From Tannerella sp. (GTDB taxonomy: Bacteria; Bacteroidota; Bacteroidia; Bacteroidales; Tannerellaceae), in NCBI GenBank assembly GCA_031279875.1, contig JAITHS010000315.1:1-8405 (forward strand): 8,405 nt of DNA, read 5' to 3'. Every line of letters begins with the position of its first letter. Position 1 is the first letter of the stretch. The notes beneath the pieces were generated by a model. The model did not search any database and was not told the DNA's origin. It was given only the letters and a program-made list of their open reading frames with translations. This document shows, piece after piece, positions 1 to 6,233 of the stretch. A program made the translations under genes and the position numbers.

Positions 1-282
1 GTCTTGGGCAAGGTATCTGATACTGTCGATACCGTTACGTATAAAACGCTGTAATTCAGACCAGTCTAATCTGTTGGTTGATATTGAACCGTATCGTCCG
101 TCAACAAACAGTTGTGCCGATAATCCGTATTCTGTTGCTTGTTGGAGGCTGTCTATCTGCATATTACGTATCTCGAACGTTGTGTTTGAGTTGTTATGCA
201 AACTTATTCTTGCAGCCTGACATCCGTTTGCTATGGCATATTCCAGCGTCCGCTGTGCCGTTTCTTTGTTTTGTTGGTTCAT
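1..282 (-). CDS. pmbA: PmbA/TldE-family protein, N-terminal 94 residues (partial)
   Basis: This reading frame starts at an ATG at 282 and stays open to the left edge, so only the first 94 residues are present. The product begins MNQQNKETAQRTLEYAIANG. It carries the typical N-terminal pattern of the TldD/PmbA family: an A-x-x-x-G-C-Q-A-A-R helix-strand start, a strand reading FEIRNMQIDSLQQATEYGL, then the FVDGRYGS turn and the STNRLDW segment. PmbA (TldE) is known as the non-catalytic partner of TldD in a cytoplasmic heteromeric metalloprotease; it lacks the HExxxH zinc motif. It lies 23 bp downstream of tldD on the same strand, so the two are almost certainly co-transcribed. The gap is A/T-rich with no Shine-Dalgarno sequence, as usual in Bacteroidota. 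The family call is firm; the remaining C-terminal part cannot be checked here. Confidence 0.88.
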   Translation of the reverse strand, partial: MNQQNKETAQRTLEYAIANGCQAARISLHNNSNTTFEIRNMQIDSLQQATEYGLSAQLFVDGRYGSISTNRLDWSELQRFIRNGIDSIRYLAQD

Positions 283-305
283 TGTTTATTTTTAATTCTT
301 AATTC

Positions 306-1724
306 TCACTCTCCTCCCACAGTAAGTTTACCGACTAAAACTGAGGGCATACCGAGAGAAACGGGGCATGACTGTCCGTCCTTACCACATGTCCATGAGC
401 CTTCGTCCATCATAAAATTAGACCCTGTCATAGTAACGTCGGCAAGTGCCTGTGGCCCGTTACCGATGATGTTGATATCTTTCAACGGCTGCGTAAGTCT
501 CCCGTTTTCAATGAGATATCCGTTCTTGACGAAGAACGTGAAGTCTCCTGCGCCTATCTCTACCTGACCGTTGGAAAAATTTGATACATAAACGCCGTGT
601 TTTACAGCGGAGATGATTTCCTCTTCGCTGTAAAAGCCTGATTCCATGTATGTTGCTCTCATGCGCGGAACCGGCATATTACGAAACGATTCCCTGCGAC
701 CATTGCCGGTAGGGCAGACGCCGTAATGACGCGCGCTGATACGGTCGTGAAGATAATTTGTCAGAACGCCGTTGCTGACAATATACGTCTTTTGTCCTGC
801 AACTCCCTCATCATCAATGTTTACAGCGCCACGATTGAACGCAACCGTACCATCGTCAACTATGTTTATACTTGCGTCGCATATTTTTTTGCCCAAACAT
901 TCCGAAAAAATAGAGATGTTTTTTCGGTTGAAATCAGCCTCAAAAGCATGTCCTATCGCCTCGTGCAGCAGGATACCGGAGCCACCTGCGCCCATAACAA
1001 CAGGCATTTCACCTCCGTGCGGTTTGATAGCCTCAAACAATATTTGCGTTTTGTCGATCAACTCACTAACCATAGTATCAATCATTTGAGATGTCAAAAA
1101 CTCCGCTCCCATGCGCAGTGAGCGTGTCGTAGAGTTACTTTCGCGACGTCCGCCGACTTCCATAATACATTGCGCGCCGATAAGCGCCAGAGGACGCTCG
1201 TCCCAATAAAACTGCCCTTCTGAATTACAGAACATTACGCGCGTCGTAGCGTCGTTGAGCCATGCCGTAACTTTGATGATGCGCTGGTCGGCAACAAACA
1301 GTTTGTCGTTAATGCTTTGGAGGTAAGGCACTTTGTCTGCTACCGACAACGTATCCCATTCTTTTTCGATGCGATAAAAATTATTGTTATTTGCATTTAC
1401 GGTTAAAGCAACAGGCGTTAATATTTTGCCGCTTTCGGCTATTCGTGCTGCCGTATGTGCCGCCTTAAGCATATCTTCCGGCGTAACTGTCTCGGTATAA
1501 GCATATCCGGTGCGGTCGCCCGAAACTACCCGTATTCCGACGCCGAAATCAATATTCGATGACGTCTTATTGACTGCACTGTCCTGCAAACTCAAATTGT
1601 TAGCCACGGTATGTTCAAAAAACATATCAGCATAGTCGCCACCTTTCTCCAATGCCGCAGACAGAACGTTAATAAGTTGATTTTCAGTTACTCCGAAATG
1701 TTCGAGAGATTCTTTGTTATACAT
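306..1724 (-). CDS. tldD: TldD-family zinc metalloprotease
   Basis: The 472-residue product has the usual length for TldD. The zinc motif HEAIGH (HExxxH) lies at residues 254-259, just after a glycine-rich MGAGGSG segment. A C-terminal TCGKDGQ segment supplies Cys446, equivalent to the cysteine zinc ligand of the family, and the protein ends in the typical LTVGG tail. Characterised TldD/TldE complexes unfold and cut short peptides, including RiPP precursors such as the microcin B17 leader, and degrade the CcdA antitoxin; TldD carries the active site. The catalytic residues are intact, so an active cytoplasmic protease is expected. The start is the ATG at 1724, about 20 bp from a TAnnTTTG promoter box. 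It is the first gene of an operon with pmbA, 23 bp downstream. A second cysteine (453) follows the ligand cysteine closely; I do not know whether it matters. No RiPP precursor or toxin-antitoxin gene is visible nearby, so the substrate is unknown. Confidence 0.93.
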   Translation of the reverse strand: MYNKESLEHFGVTENQLINVLSAALEKGGDYADMFFEHTVANNLSLQDSAVNKTSSNIDFGVGIRVVSGDRTGYAYTETVTPEDMLKAAHTAARIAESGKILTPVALTVNANNNNFYRIEKEWDTLSVADKVPYLQSINDKLFVADQRIIKVTAWLNDATTRVMFCNSEGQFYWDERPLALIGAQCIMEVGGRRESNSTTRSLRMGAEFLTSQMIDTMVSELIDKTQILFEAIKPHGGEMPVVMGAGGSGILLHEAIGHAFEADFNRKNISIFSECLGKKICDASINIVDDGTVAFNRGAVNIDDEGVAGQKTYIVSNGVLTNYLHDRISARHYGVCPTGNGRRESFRNMPVPRMRATYMESGFYSEEEIISAVKHGVYVSNFSNGQVEIGAGDFTFFVKNGYLIENGRLTQPLKDINIIGNGPQALADVTMTGSNFMMDEGSWTCGKDGQSCPVSLGMPSVLVGKLTVGGE

Positions 1725-1744
1725 ATTTTCTGTTTAAAAGTCTG

Positions 1745-1752
1745 CAAAAGTA
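1745..1752 (-). promoter_or_regulatory. Candidate promoter -7 box for tldD-pmbA
   Basis: The minus strand reads TACTTTTG, a full match to the Bacteroidota -7 consensus TAnnTTTG. It would place transcription start near 1740, about 16 nt before the tldD ATG. I see no good TTTG element at the expected -33 distance, so the promoter is supported only by the -7 box and its position. Confidence 0.55.
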
Positions 1753-1756
1753 GTAA

Positions 1757-1791
1757 TTTTTTGGGAATTTAGTTATTTTCATCTATCTTTG
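1757..1791 (+). promoter_or_regulatory. Promoter of the DUF4251 lipoprotein gene (-33 and -7)
   Basis: A T-run ending in TTTG (1757-1763) is followed, after 20 bp, by TATCTTTG (1784-1791), which matches TAnnTTTG. Transcription would start around 1797, about 15 nt before the ATG at 1812. It is divergent from the tldD promoter; the two -7 boxes are 31 bp apart. Confidence 0.65.
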
Positions 1792-1811
1792 TCAGACTAA
1801 ATACAACTGAC

Positions 1812-2309
1812 ATGAAAAGATTTTTTTTATACATCGCATTGATAACCACTTGTTTGTGGTCTTGCTCGGCACCAAAAAACATTGCCGTTACACGCTCTCT
1901 GGTAATACAAATTATTCAAAGCCGGGACTATACCGTAGAAGCCGACTATATGTCACCGATGCGTAGCGAGGGCGCACGTCATCTGTCGGCGTCTTATTCG
2001 CTTGCTATTCACGGAGATACGTTGGTTTCATATCTCCCATATTACGGCGAAGCATTCGGTAACATACCTTATGGCGGCGGCAACGGGCTTAACTTTACCG
2101 CTGAAATTCTCGAATACAACTGTTCTTTTGATGACAAGGGTACGGCTTTGATAGAAATCAAAGTACGTAACGAAAACATCAATTACAAGTATCTTACGCA
2201 GATATTCGGCAACGGCAACGCTTCTATCAGCATCAATTCGGACAACCGTCAGCCGATATCTTTTCGCGGCAAACTAAAAACCGAAGGATACGAATTGAAG
2301 CCACAGTAA
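1812..2309 (+). CDS. DUF4251 domain-containing lipoprotein
   Basis: The 165-residue product starts MKRFFLYIALITTCLWSC and has a lipoprotein-type signal with the probable lipid-modified cysteine at residue 18 (LWSC); Cys14 is a less likely alternative. After export it should be anchored in the envelope by its N-terminal lipid. The mature part contains the pattern that marks DUF4251 proteins: a strand reading GDTLVSYLPYYGEAF followed by a glycine-rich IPYGGGNGLNF turn at about residues 88-115, then alternating beta strands up to the C-terminal ISFRGKL. DUF4251 proteins are common small lipoproteins of Bacteroidales and have no established function that I know of. The gene has its own promoter and stands alone: upstream it diverges from tldD, and downstream it converges on rplS with 10 bp between the stop codons. 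I see no terminator in that gap. The family call is good; no function can be inferred. Confidence 0.85.
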   Translation: MKRFFLYIALITTCLWSCSAPKNIAVTRSLVIQIIQSRDYTVEADYMSPMRSEGARHLSASYSLAIHGDTLVSYLPYYGEAFGNIPYGGGNGLNFTAEILEYNCSFDDKGTALIEIKVRNENINYKYLTQIFGNGNASISINSDNRQPISFRGKLKTEGYELKPQ

Positions 2310-2319
2310 TAATCTTGGG

Positions 2320-2685
2320 CTACTTAGTTTTGTCGGTGTTGATGCGGCGCTCTTTGATGCGGGCTTTTTTGCCGGTCAGGTTGCGCAGGTAGTACAGTTT
2401 GGCACGACGTACCTTGCCGAATTTGTTGACCGTGATACTTTCGATAAACGGAGATTCGATAGGGAAAATCCTCTCTACACCGATGTTTTCGGATACTTTG
2501 CGAACGGTAAAACGCTTCTTGTCGCCATGACCGGATATGCGTATCACAACGCCGCGGTACTGCTGTATGCGTTCTTTGTTACCTTCTTTGATACGGTATG
2601 CTACCGTTACGGTGTCGCCGCTGTTGAAAGCGGGAAATTCATGTTGGGTGGCGAATGCCGCCTCTGCTACTTTAATTAAATCCAT
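2320..2685 (-). CDS. rplS: 50S ribosomal protein L19
   Basis: The 121-residue product from ATG 2685 is a clear bL19. It shows the family segments [56 protein letters not shown] and the C-terminal [21 protein letters not shown]19 sits at the 30S-50S interface and contributes to subunit bridges. The frame stays open upstream to a TTG at 2721, adding 12 residues (starting [10 protein letters not shown]), but Bacteroidota L19 proteins normally begin MDLIKxAE, so I choose 2685. An AAAGAG stretch lies about 10 bp upstream of that ATG and may act as a weak ribosome-binding site. The gene is monocistronic in this window, with a divergent promoter and a structured leader of about 85 nt that may regulate it. 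Confidence 0.97.
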   Translation of the reverse strand: MDLIKVAEAAFATQHEFPAFNSGDTVTVAYRIKEGNKERIQQYRGVVIRISGHGDKKRFTVRKVSENIGVERIFPIESPFIESITVNKFGKVRRAKLYYLRNLTGKKARIKERRINTDKTK

Positions 2686-2722
2686 TGATAATAAGCTCTT
2701 TATATGTTCTATAATTGACAAA

Positions 2723-2765
2723 ACGCAACACGGTCAGGTAACACTTTTCCTGCCGGCGGTTACGT
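2723..2765 (-). promoter_or_regulatory. Stem-loop in the rplS 5' leader, candidate L19 autoregulatory element
   Basis: Read on the minus strand, ACGTAAC (2765-2759) pairs with GTTGCGT (2729-2723), seven pairs with one G-U. Inside it, CGGCAGG (2755-2749) pairs with CCTGACCG (2738-2731) using seven pairs and one bulged A. The terminal loop has 10 nt (AAAAGTGTTA). An asymmetric internal loop (3 nt against 1 nt) separates the stems. The structure begins only about five nucleotides after the predicted transcription start and lies 37 nt before the ATG. Many ribosomal protein genes are controlled by the protein binding such a leader. Assigning this to L19 control is inference; the pairing is what the sequence shows. 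Confidence 0.5.
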
Positions 2766-2775
2766 AAAGCGGGCG

Positions 2776-2805
2776 CAAAGGTACGAATTTTTTTTTAATT
2801 TACAA
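2776..2805 (-). promoter_or_regulatory. rplS promoter (-33 and -7)
   Basis: On the minus strand TACCTTTG (2783-2776) is a full match to the Bacteroidota -7 box, with TTG at 2805-2803 exactly 19 bp upstream. The predicted start is near 2770, giving a leader of about 85 nt, much longer than the 15-25 nt leaders predicted for the other genes here. Confidence 0.7.
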
Positions 2806-2823
2806 CATTTTAATCCGATTTTT

Positions 2824-2854
2824 TTTGTTTTCTCAAAAAAAAATCGTACCTTTG
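2824..2854 (+). promoter_or_regulatory. Promoter of the GH3/serine hydrolase gene (-33 and -7)
   Basis: TTTG (2824-2827) and TACCTTTG (2847-2854) are separated by 19 bp, matching the Bacteroidota promoter layout. Transcription would start near 2861, about 16 nt before the ATG at 2877, leaving a very short leader with no Shine-Dalgarno sequence. Confidence 0.7.
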
Positions 2855-2876
2855 TATAATAAACACATTACATTTT

Positions 2877-5800
2877 ATGACATTTAAACGTTTATTAGTG
2901 GGTTTAATGGCTGTTTTGGCGACAATGACGATGCGTGCGCAGACTACCCCGACGATGATGAAAACCGTCAACCAAAGCGAGATGAACAGGTGGGTTGACG
3001 GTAAAATGAAAACGATGAGCATTGACGAGAAAATCGGTCAACTGTTTACTGCATTTTCGTTTTCCGGCAAGACCGATAATTTGTCGGTAGCGGATAACGC
3101 CAAACTTGTTCTTTTGGAGAAGTTAGTCAAGGATTACGGCATCGGCGGTGTGCTGTTTTCAAAAGGAACGCCATTGACGCAGGCGGAGTTCACAAACCGT
3201 CTGCAAGGCATGTCGAAGATACCGCTGTTGATATCAATCGACGGCGAGTGGGGGCTGTCGATGAGGCTTGAAGGCACGACGCGCTTCCCCAAAAACATGA
3301 TGTTAGGCGCTCTCAACGACATGTCGCTGATAGAGGACTATGCCGCTGAAGTGGGGCGTCAGTGCAACGAAATGGGCATCCACATCAATTTTGCTCCCGT
3401 TATGGACGTCAATGTAAATGCAAAAAATCCGGTTATCGGCATCCGCGCTTTCGGAGACGACAAAAAAGCCGTTACCAGAATGGCTATGGCGTATGCCTTA
3501 GGCCTCGAAAAGGCGGGCGTTATTTCATGCGCCAAGCATTTTCCCGGACACGGCGATACCGATGTCGATTCGCATTTTGACTTGCCCGTTATCAAATATG
3601 ACAAGAAACGACTTAACGATATCGAACTTTTCCCGTTCAAACAATATATTAATGAAGGATTTTCGGGCATTATGACGGCGCACCTCAATATTCCGGCGCT
3701 CGGCACAAACGGACGGGCGGGGTCGCTTGCAAAATCGGTCGTTACCGACTTGTTACAAGATGAACTTGGCTTCAAAGGACTGATATTTACCGACGGGCTG
3801 GCTATGGAAGGCGCTATCAAATCGGCGGGAGAAGGCAAAAGCGTCTGCGTTGAAGCAATCATTGCCGGTAACGACGTCATGCTCGGACCTGTTGATTGTA
3901 TTAAGGAGATAAATGCCGTCAAAACAGCCCTCAAAAACGGTAAAATATCTCAAAAAATGATTGATGATAAATGTCGTAAGATATTGAAATACAAGTATAT
4001 AGTAGGTCTCAACAAAAAGCCTAAAAAGATTGATACCAAATCACTATTATCAAAACTCAACACATCCGAAGCCGCAACTCTCAACCGTCGCCTCAACGAG
4101 GAGGCTATAACTTTGGTTAAGAACTCCGGCGATTTCATTCCACTGAAAAACACCGCCGAAAGCAAAATTGCGGCAGTTTCGTTCGGAGCGTCCGACAAAG
4201 TTTTTCAGACGGAGCTAAAAAAATACTGCAAGCCGGACATTTTTAACATATCCGAAAAAACCGCCGCCGCTGACGTTAAAAACACCCTTGCCAAACTAAA
4301 ATCCTACAATATTATTATATGTAGTGTCAACTCATCAAAGATGAAAGAAAGCGCCGAACTTATAACGCTCTCAAAATCAAATAGTTGTGTTTTTGTTTTC
4401 TTTACCGTACCATATTCGTTTTCTAATTTTGCAAAATCGACGGCAAACTCAAAGGCTATGATATTGGCTTATGAACCGACTGATTTGGCGGAAGAATGCG
4501 CCGCAAAAGTCGTTTTCGGCAAAATAAAACCAAAAGGAAAGTCGCCCGTAGCATATTCTTTCATGCAAGACATGCAAGAAGAAAAAGAAATCATCGCTCG
4601 AAGAGGGCTTCCTCACGGCGAACCTGAACAGGCAGGTATCAGCAGCGCCAAACTCCGCACCATTGATACCATTATCGGTAAAGGTCTCGACAATGGCGCT
4701 TTTCCCGGATGCCGCGCCTTAATAGCCAAAAACGGTATGATAGTTTATGACAAATCGTTCGGTTATCTTGATGATACTCAACGAGATAGAGTAACTTCTA
4801 ATACCGTTTACGACCTTGCTTCGGTATCGAAAGCCACCGGCACGCTGCTCGCCGTGATGAAGGCTTACGATGACGGTCTTTTTGATCTCAATGACAAGAT
4901 TTCGGATTATATCCCGGAACTGAAATTCTCCGACAAACGCGATATTGTTATCCGCGACATGCTCTATCACCGTTCCGGCTTGCCGGCGTCAGTCAATGTC
5001 TTTGAACAGGCGCTCGACCGTAGCAGTTACACCGGCTCACTTTTTAGCGGCCGACGTGATGCCCGGCATACAACGCGCTATGATTCAAGAACTTGGGTGC
5101 AAACTTCTTTCGTATTTAATCCCGACAACGTATCCCGCCGACAAAAAGACGGCTTCAACGTGAAAGTAACCGACAATATATACCTCAACGACGCCTTTCC
5201 GATTGACAGTATCATATCCGGCATCAAGAAAGCAAAACTCGAAACAAAAGGCCGTTACAAATACAGTTGCGTCAATTTTATTCTGTTGAAAATTATGGTA
5301 GAACGGTTATACAACAAACCTCTCGACAATCTTGTTGACGAGTTTTTCTTCGCTCCTATGGGGGCTGTTTCAATGACCTACAACCCGCGAGAGAAGATGG
5401 ATACGGCGCTTATTGCTCCGTCGGAAAAAGATGTTTTTTTACGCCGTCAAATTTTACGCGGATATGTACACGACGAAACGGCAGCCTTTCAGGGAGGAGT
5501 ATCCGGTAACGCAGGACTTTTTGCCGACGCCGAAGACCTTGCCAAAGTGTGCCAACTATACCTCAACGGTGGCGTTTACGACGACCGGAGGTATCTCTCA
5601 TCAAAGACATGCCAACTCTTTACCGGCAACAAATGTAATACCAACCGACGCGGATTAGGCTTCGACAAGCCCGATACCAACCCTAAAGCCAAATCGCCAT
5701 GCGGCAAATTAGCCCTTGCGTCTGTTTACGGACATACCGGCTATACCGGCACATGCTTCTGGATAGACCCTGATAATCAGATGTTTATCATCTTTTTAAG

Positions 5801-5894
5801 CAACCGTACTTATCCTTCGCGAACAAACACGAAACTATTGACCGATCAAATTCGCGAGCGTATTCAGGATGCGGTCTATCGGGCGCTTATCTGA
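2877..5894 (+). CDS. Secreted GH3 beta-N-acetylhexosaminidase-like / serine hydrolase (beta-lactamase-fold) fusion
   Basis: This 1005-residue protein has a Sec signal peptide with a likely cut after Ala21 (MRA|Q), so it should act in the periplasm or envelope. Residues about 35-375 form a GH3 catalytic domain with NagZ-type hallmarks: IDGEWGLSMRL (121-131), KHFPGHGDTDVDSHFDLP (220-237) with the Asp231/His233 pair used by NagZ-type enzymes as general acid/base, and the presumed nucleophile Asp306 in FTDGLAMEG. Residues about 400-560 resemble a GH3 C-terminal domain. Residues about 580-1005 form a class C beta-lactamase/DD-peptidase-like domain with SVSK (Ser649, Lys652), YSCVN (Tyr796) and HTG (953-955) in the expected order. 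By family knowledge the first half would release N-acetylglucosamine or a similar sugar from muropeptides or glycans, and the second half may be an esterase or peptidase. This two-domain layout occurs widely in Bacteroidota; a role in wall turnover is inferred. It is transcribed alone from its own promoter and ends in a hairpin. Confidence 0.93.
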   Translation: MTFKRLLVGLMAVLATMTMRAQTTPTMMKTVNQSEMNRWVDGKMKTMSIDEKIGQLFTAFSFSGKTDNLSVADNAKLVLLEKLVKDYGIGGVLFSKGTPLTQAEFTNRLQGMSKIPLLISIDGEWGLSMRLEGTTRFPKNMMLGALNDMSLIEDYAAEVGRQCNEMGIHINFAPVMDVNVNAKNPVIGIRAFGDDKKAVTRMAMAYALGLEKAGVISCAKHFPGHGDTDVDSHFDLPVIKYDKKRLNDIELFPFKQYINEGFSGIMTAHLNIPALGTNGRAGSLAKSVVTDLLQDELGFKGLIFTDGLAMEGAIKSAGEGKSVCVEAIIAGNDVMLGPVDCIKEINAVKTALKNGKISQKMIDDKCRKILKYKYIVGLNKKPKKIDTKSLLSKLNTSEAATLNRRLNEEAITLVKNSGDFIPLKNTAESKIAAVSFGASDKVFQTELKKYCKPDIFNISEKTAAADVKNTLAKLKSYNIIICSVNSSKMKESAELITLSKSNSCVFVFFTVPYSFSNFAKSTANSKAMILAYEPTDLAEECAAKVVFGKIKPKGKSPVAYSFMQDMQEEKEIIARRGLPHGEPEQAGISSAKLRTIDTIIGKGLDNGAFPGCRALIAKNGMIVYDKSFGYLDDTQRDRVTSNTVYDLASVSKATGTLLAVMKAYDDGLFDLNDKISDYIPELKFSDKRDIVIRDMLYHRSGLPASVNVFEQALDRSSYTGSLFSGRRDARHTTRYDSRTWVQTSFVFNPDNVSRRQKDGFNVKVTDNIYLNDAFPIDSIISGIKKAKLETKGRYKYSCVNFILLKIMVERLYNKPLDNLVDEFFFAPMGAVSMTYNPREKMDTALIAPSEKDVFLRRQILRGYVHDETAAFQGGVSGNAGLFADAEDLAKVCQLYLNGGVYDDRRYLSSKTCQLFTGNKCNTNRRGLGFDKPDTNPKAKSPCGKLALASVYGHTGYTGTCFWIDPDNQMFIIFLSNRTYPSRTNTKLLTDQIRERIQDAVYRALI

Positions 5895-5931
5895 AGGGAG
5901 CCTCGAAAAAATCAATTTTTAGAGGTTCCCT
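5895..5931. terminator. Intergenic hairpin between convergent genes, possible bidirectional terminator
   Basis: AGGGAGCCTC (5895-5904) pairs with GAGGTTCCCT (5922-5931): ten pairs, one of them G-U. The loop itself contains an A-run facing a T-run that can extend the stem. The hairpin begins right after the TGA of the GH3 gene and ends 5 bp before the stop codon of the opposing small gene. Neither side has a proper U-tract after the stem, so it is an imperfect intrinsic terminator, or it protects 3' ends. Confidence 0.6.
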
Positions 5932-5935
5932 GAAA

Positions 5936-6106
5936 CTATTCAACCCTCTTATTGAGGATGATATGAGTAAAAAAGCCCAGTACTATGGCGAACAAACCTA
6001 TTCCCAGAATAGCGTTGCTGGGGGTCGAGCCGAAAGCATGAATGGCGAGAACGCCTACTCCGATGAGAGTTATTACAACTCCGAGATACTTTAAAATTGT
6101 CTTCAT
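5936..6106 (-). CDS. Small two-helix membrane protein of unknown function
   Basis: From ATG 6106 this gives 56 residues, starting MKTILKYLGVVITLIGVGVL and ending NKRVE. Two hydrophobic segments, at about residues 5-24 and 31-51, are joined by a short polar turn (HAFGSTPSN), so the product is probably an inner-membrane protein with both ends on the same side; the lysine and arginine residues at both termini suggest the cytoplasm. The open frame continues upstream to a TTG at 6157, but that extension would run across the predicted promoter -7 box and adds non-membrane sequence, so the ATG at 6106 is preferred. I do not recognise a named family, though small proteins of this sort (a conserved MKxILKYLG start followed by two helices) are familiar in Bacteroidales. 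It is a single gene, convergent with the GH3 gene and divergent from the acyltransferase gene. Confidence 0.72.
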   Translation of the reverse strand: MKTILKYLGVVITLIGVGVLAIHAFGSTPSNAILGIGLFAIVLGFFTHIILNKRVE

Positions 6107-6134
6107 TGTTAATAATATTTGTTCAAATTTCCGG

Positions 6135-6165
6135 CAAAAGTAGAGAAAAAAAATCAAACAGCAAA
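6135..6165 (-). promoter_or_regulatory. Promoter of the small membrane protein gene (-33 and -7)
   Basis: The minus strand carries TTTG (6165-6162) and TACTTTTG (6142-6135) with 19 bp between them, a full match to the Bacteroidota layout. The start would be near 6129, about 23 nt before the ATG at 6106. This also supports the shorter start codon choice. Confidence 0.65.
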
Positions 6166-6180
6166 ATTTTTATGCAAAAA

Positions 6181-6211
6181 TTTTCAATAAAAAATATTTT
6201 TTTTACCTTTG
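6181..6211 (+). promoter_or_regulatory. Promoter of the acyltransferase gene
   Basis: TACCTTTG (6204-6211) matches the -7 consensus and lies 22 bp before the ATG at 6234. The -33 region has only TTTTC (6181-6185), a weak match at about the right distance. Just upstream is a short A/T direct repeat (GCAAAATTTT at 6161, GCAAAAATTTT at 6174). Confidence 0.6.
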
Positions 6212-6233
6212 CGTTCTGTAACAAACTAAAAAG

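Larger units (their letters stand above)
2776..2854. repeat. Inverted repeat formed by two back-to-back promoters
   Basis: The left arm (2776-2796) is CAAAGGTACGAA followed by nine Ts. The right arm (2835-2854) is nine As followed by TCGTACCTTTG. The arms are reverse complements over 20 positions apart from one extra A in the left arm, with a 38-bp A/T-rich spacer. Each arm holds the -7 box of one of the divergent promoters (rplS and the GH3 fusion gene), so the shared core is partly explained by promoter consensus, but the match extends beyond it. Confidence 0.7.

Noticed and set aside
726..1121. Open frame of 131 residues on the plus strand inside tldD
   Set aside because: It lies antisense to the conserved catalytic region of tldD, has no family features and no promoter; a shadow frame.
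3359..3934. Open frame of 191 residues on the minus strand inside the GH3 gene
   Set aside because: It is antisense to the conserved GH3 catalytic motifs, its composition is Ser/Pro-rich as expected of a shadow frame, and no protein family is recognisable.
6107..6157. 17-residue N-terminal extension of the small membrane protein from a TTG
   Set aside because: It crosses the predicted -7 box at 6135-6142 and would place translation before the transcription start.
6161..6185. Short A/T-rich direct repeat GCAAAATTTT / GCAAAAATTTT
   Set aside because: Two copies only, in a very A/T-rich promoter region; chance is a sufficient explanation.
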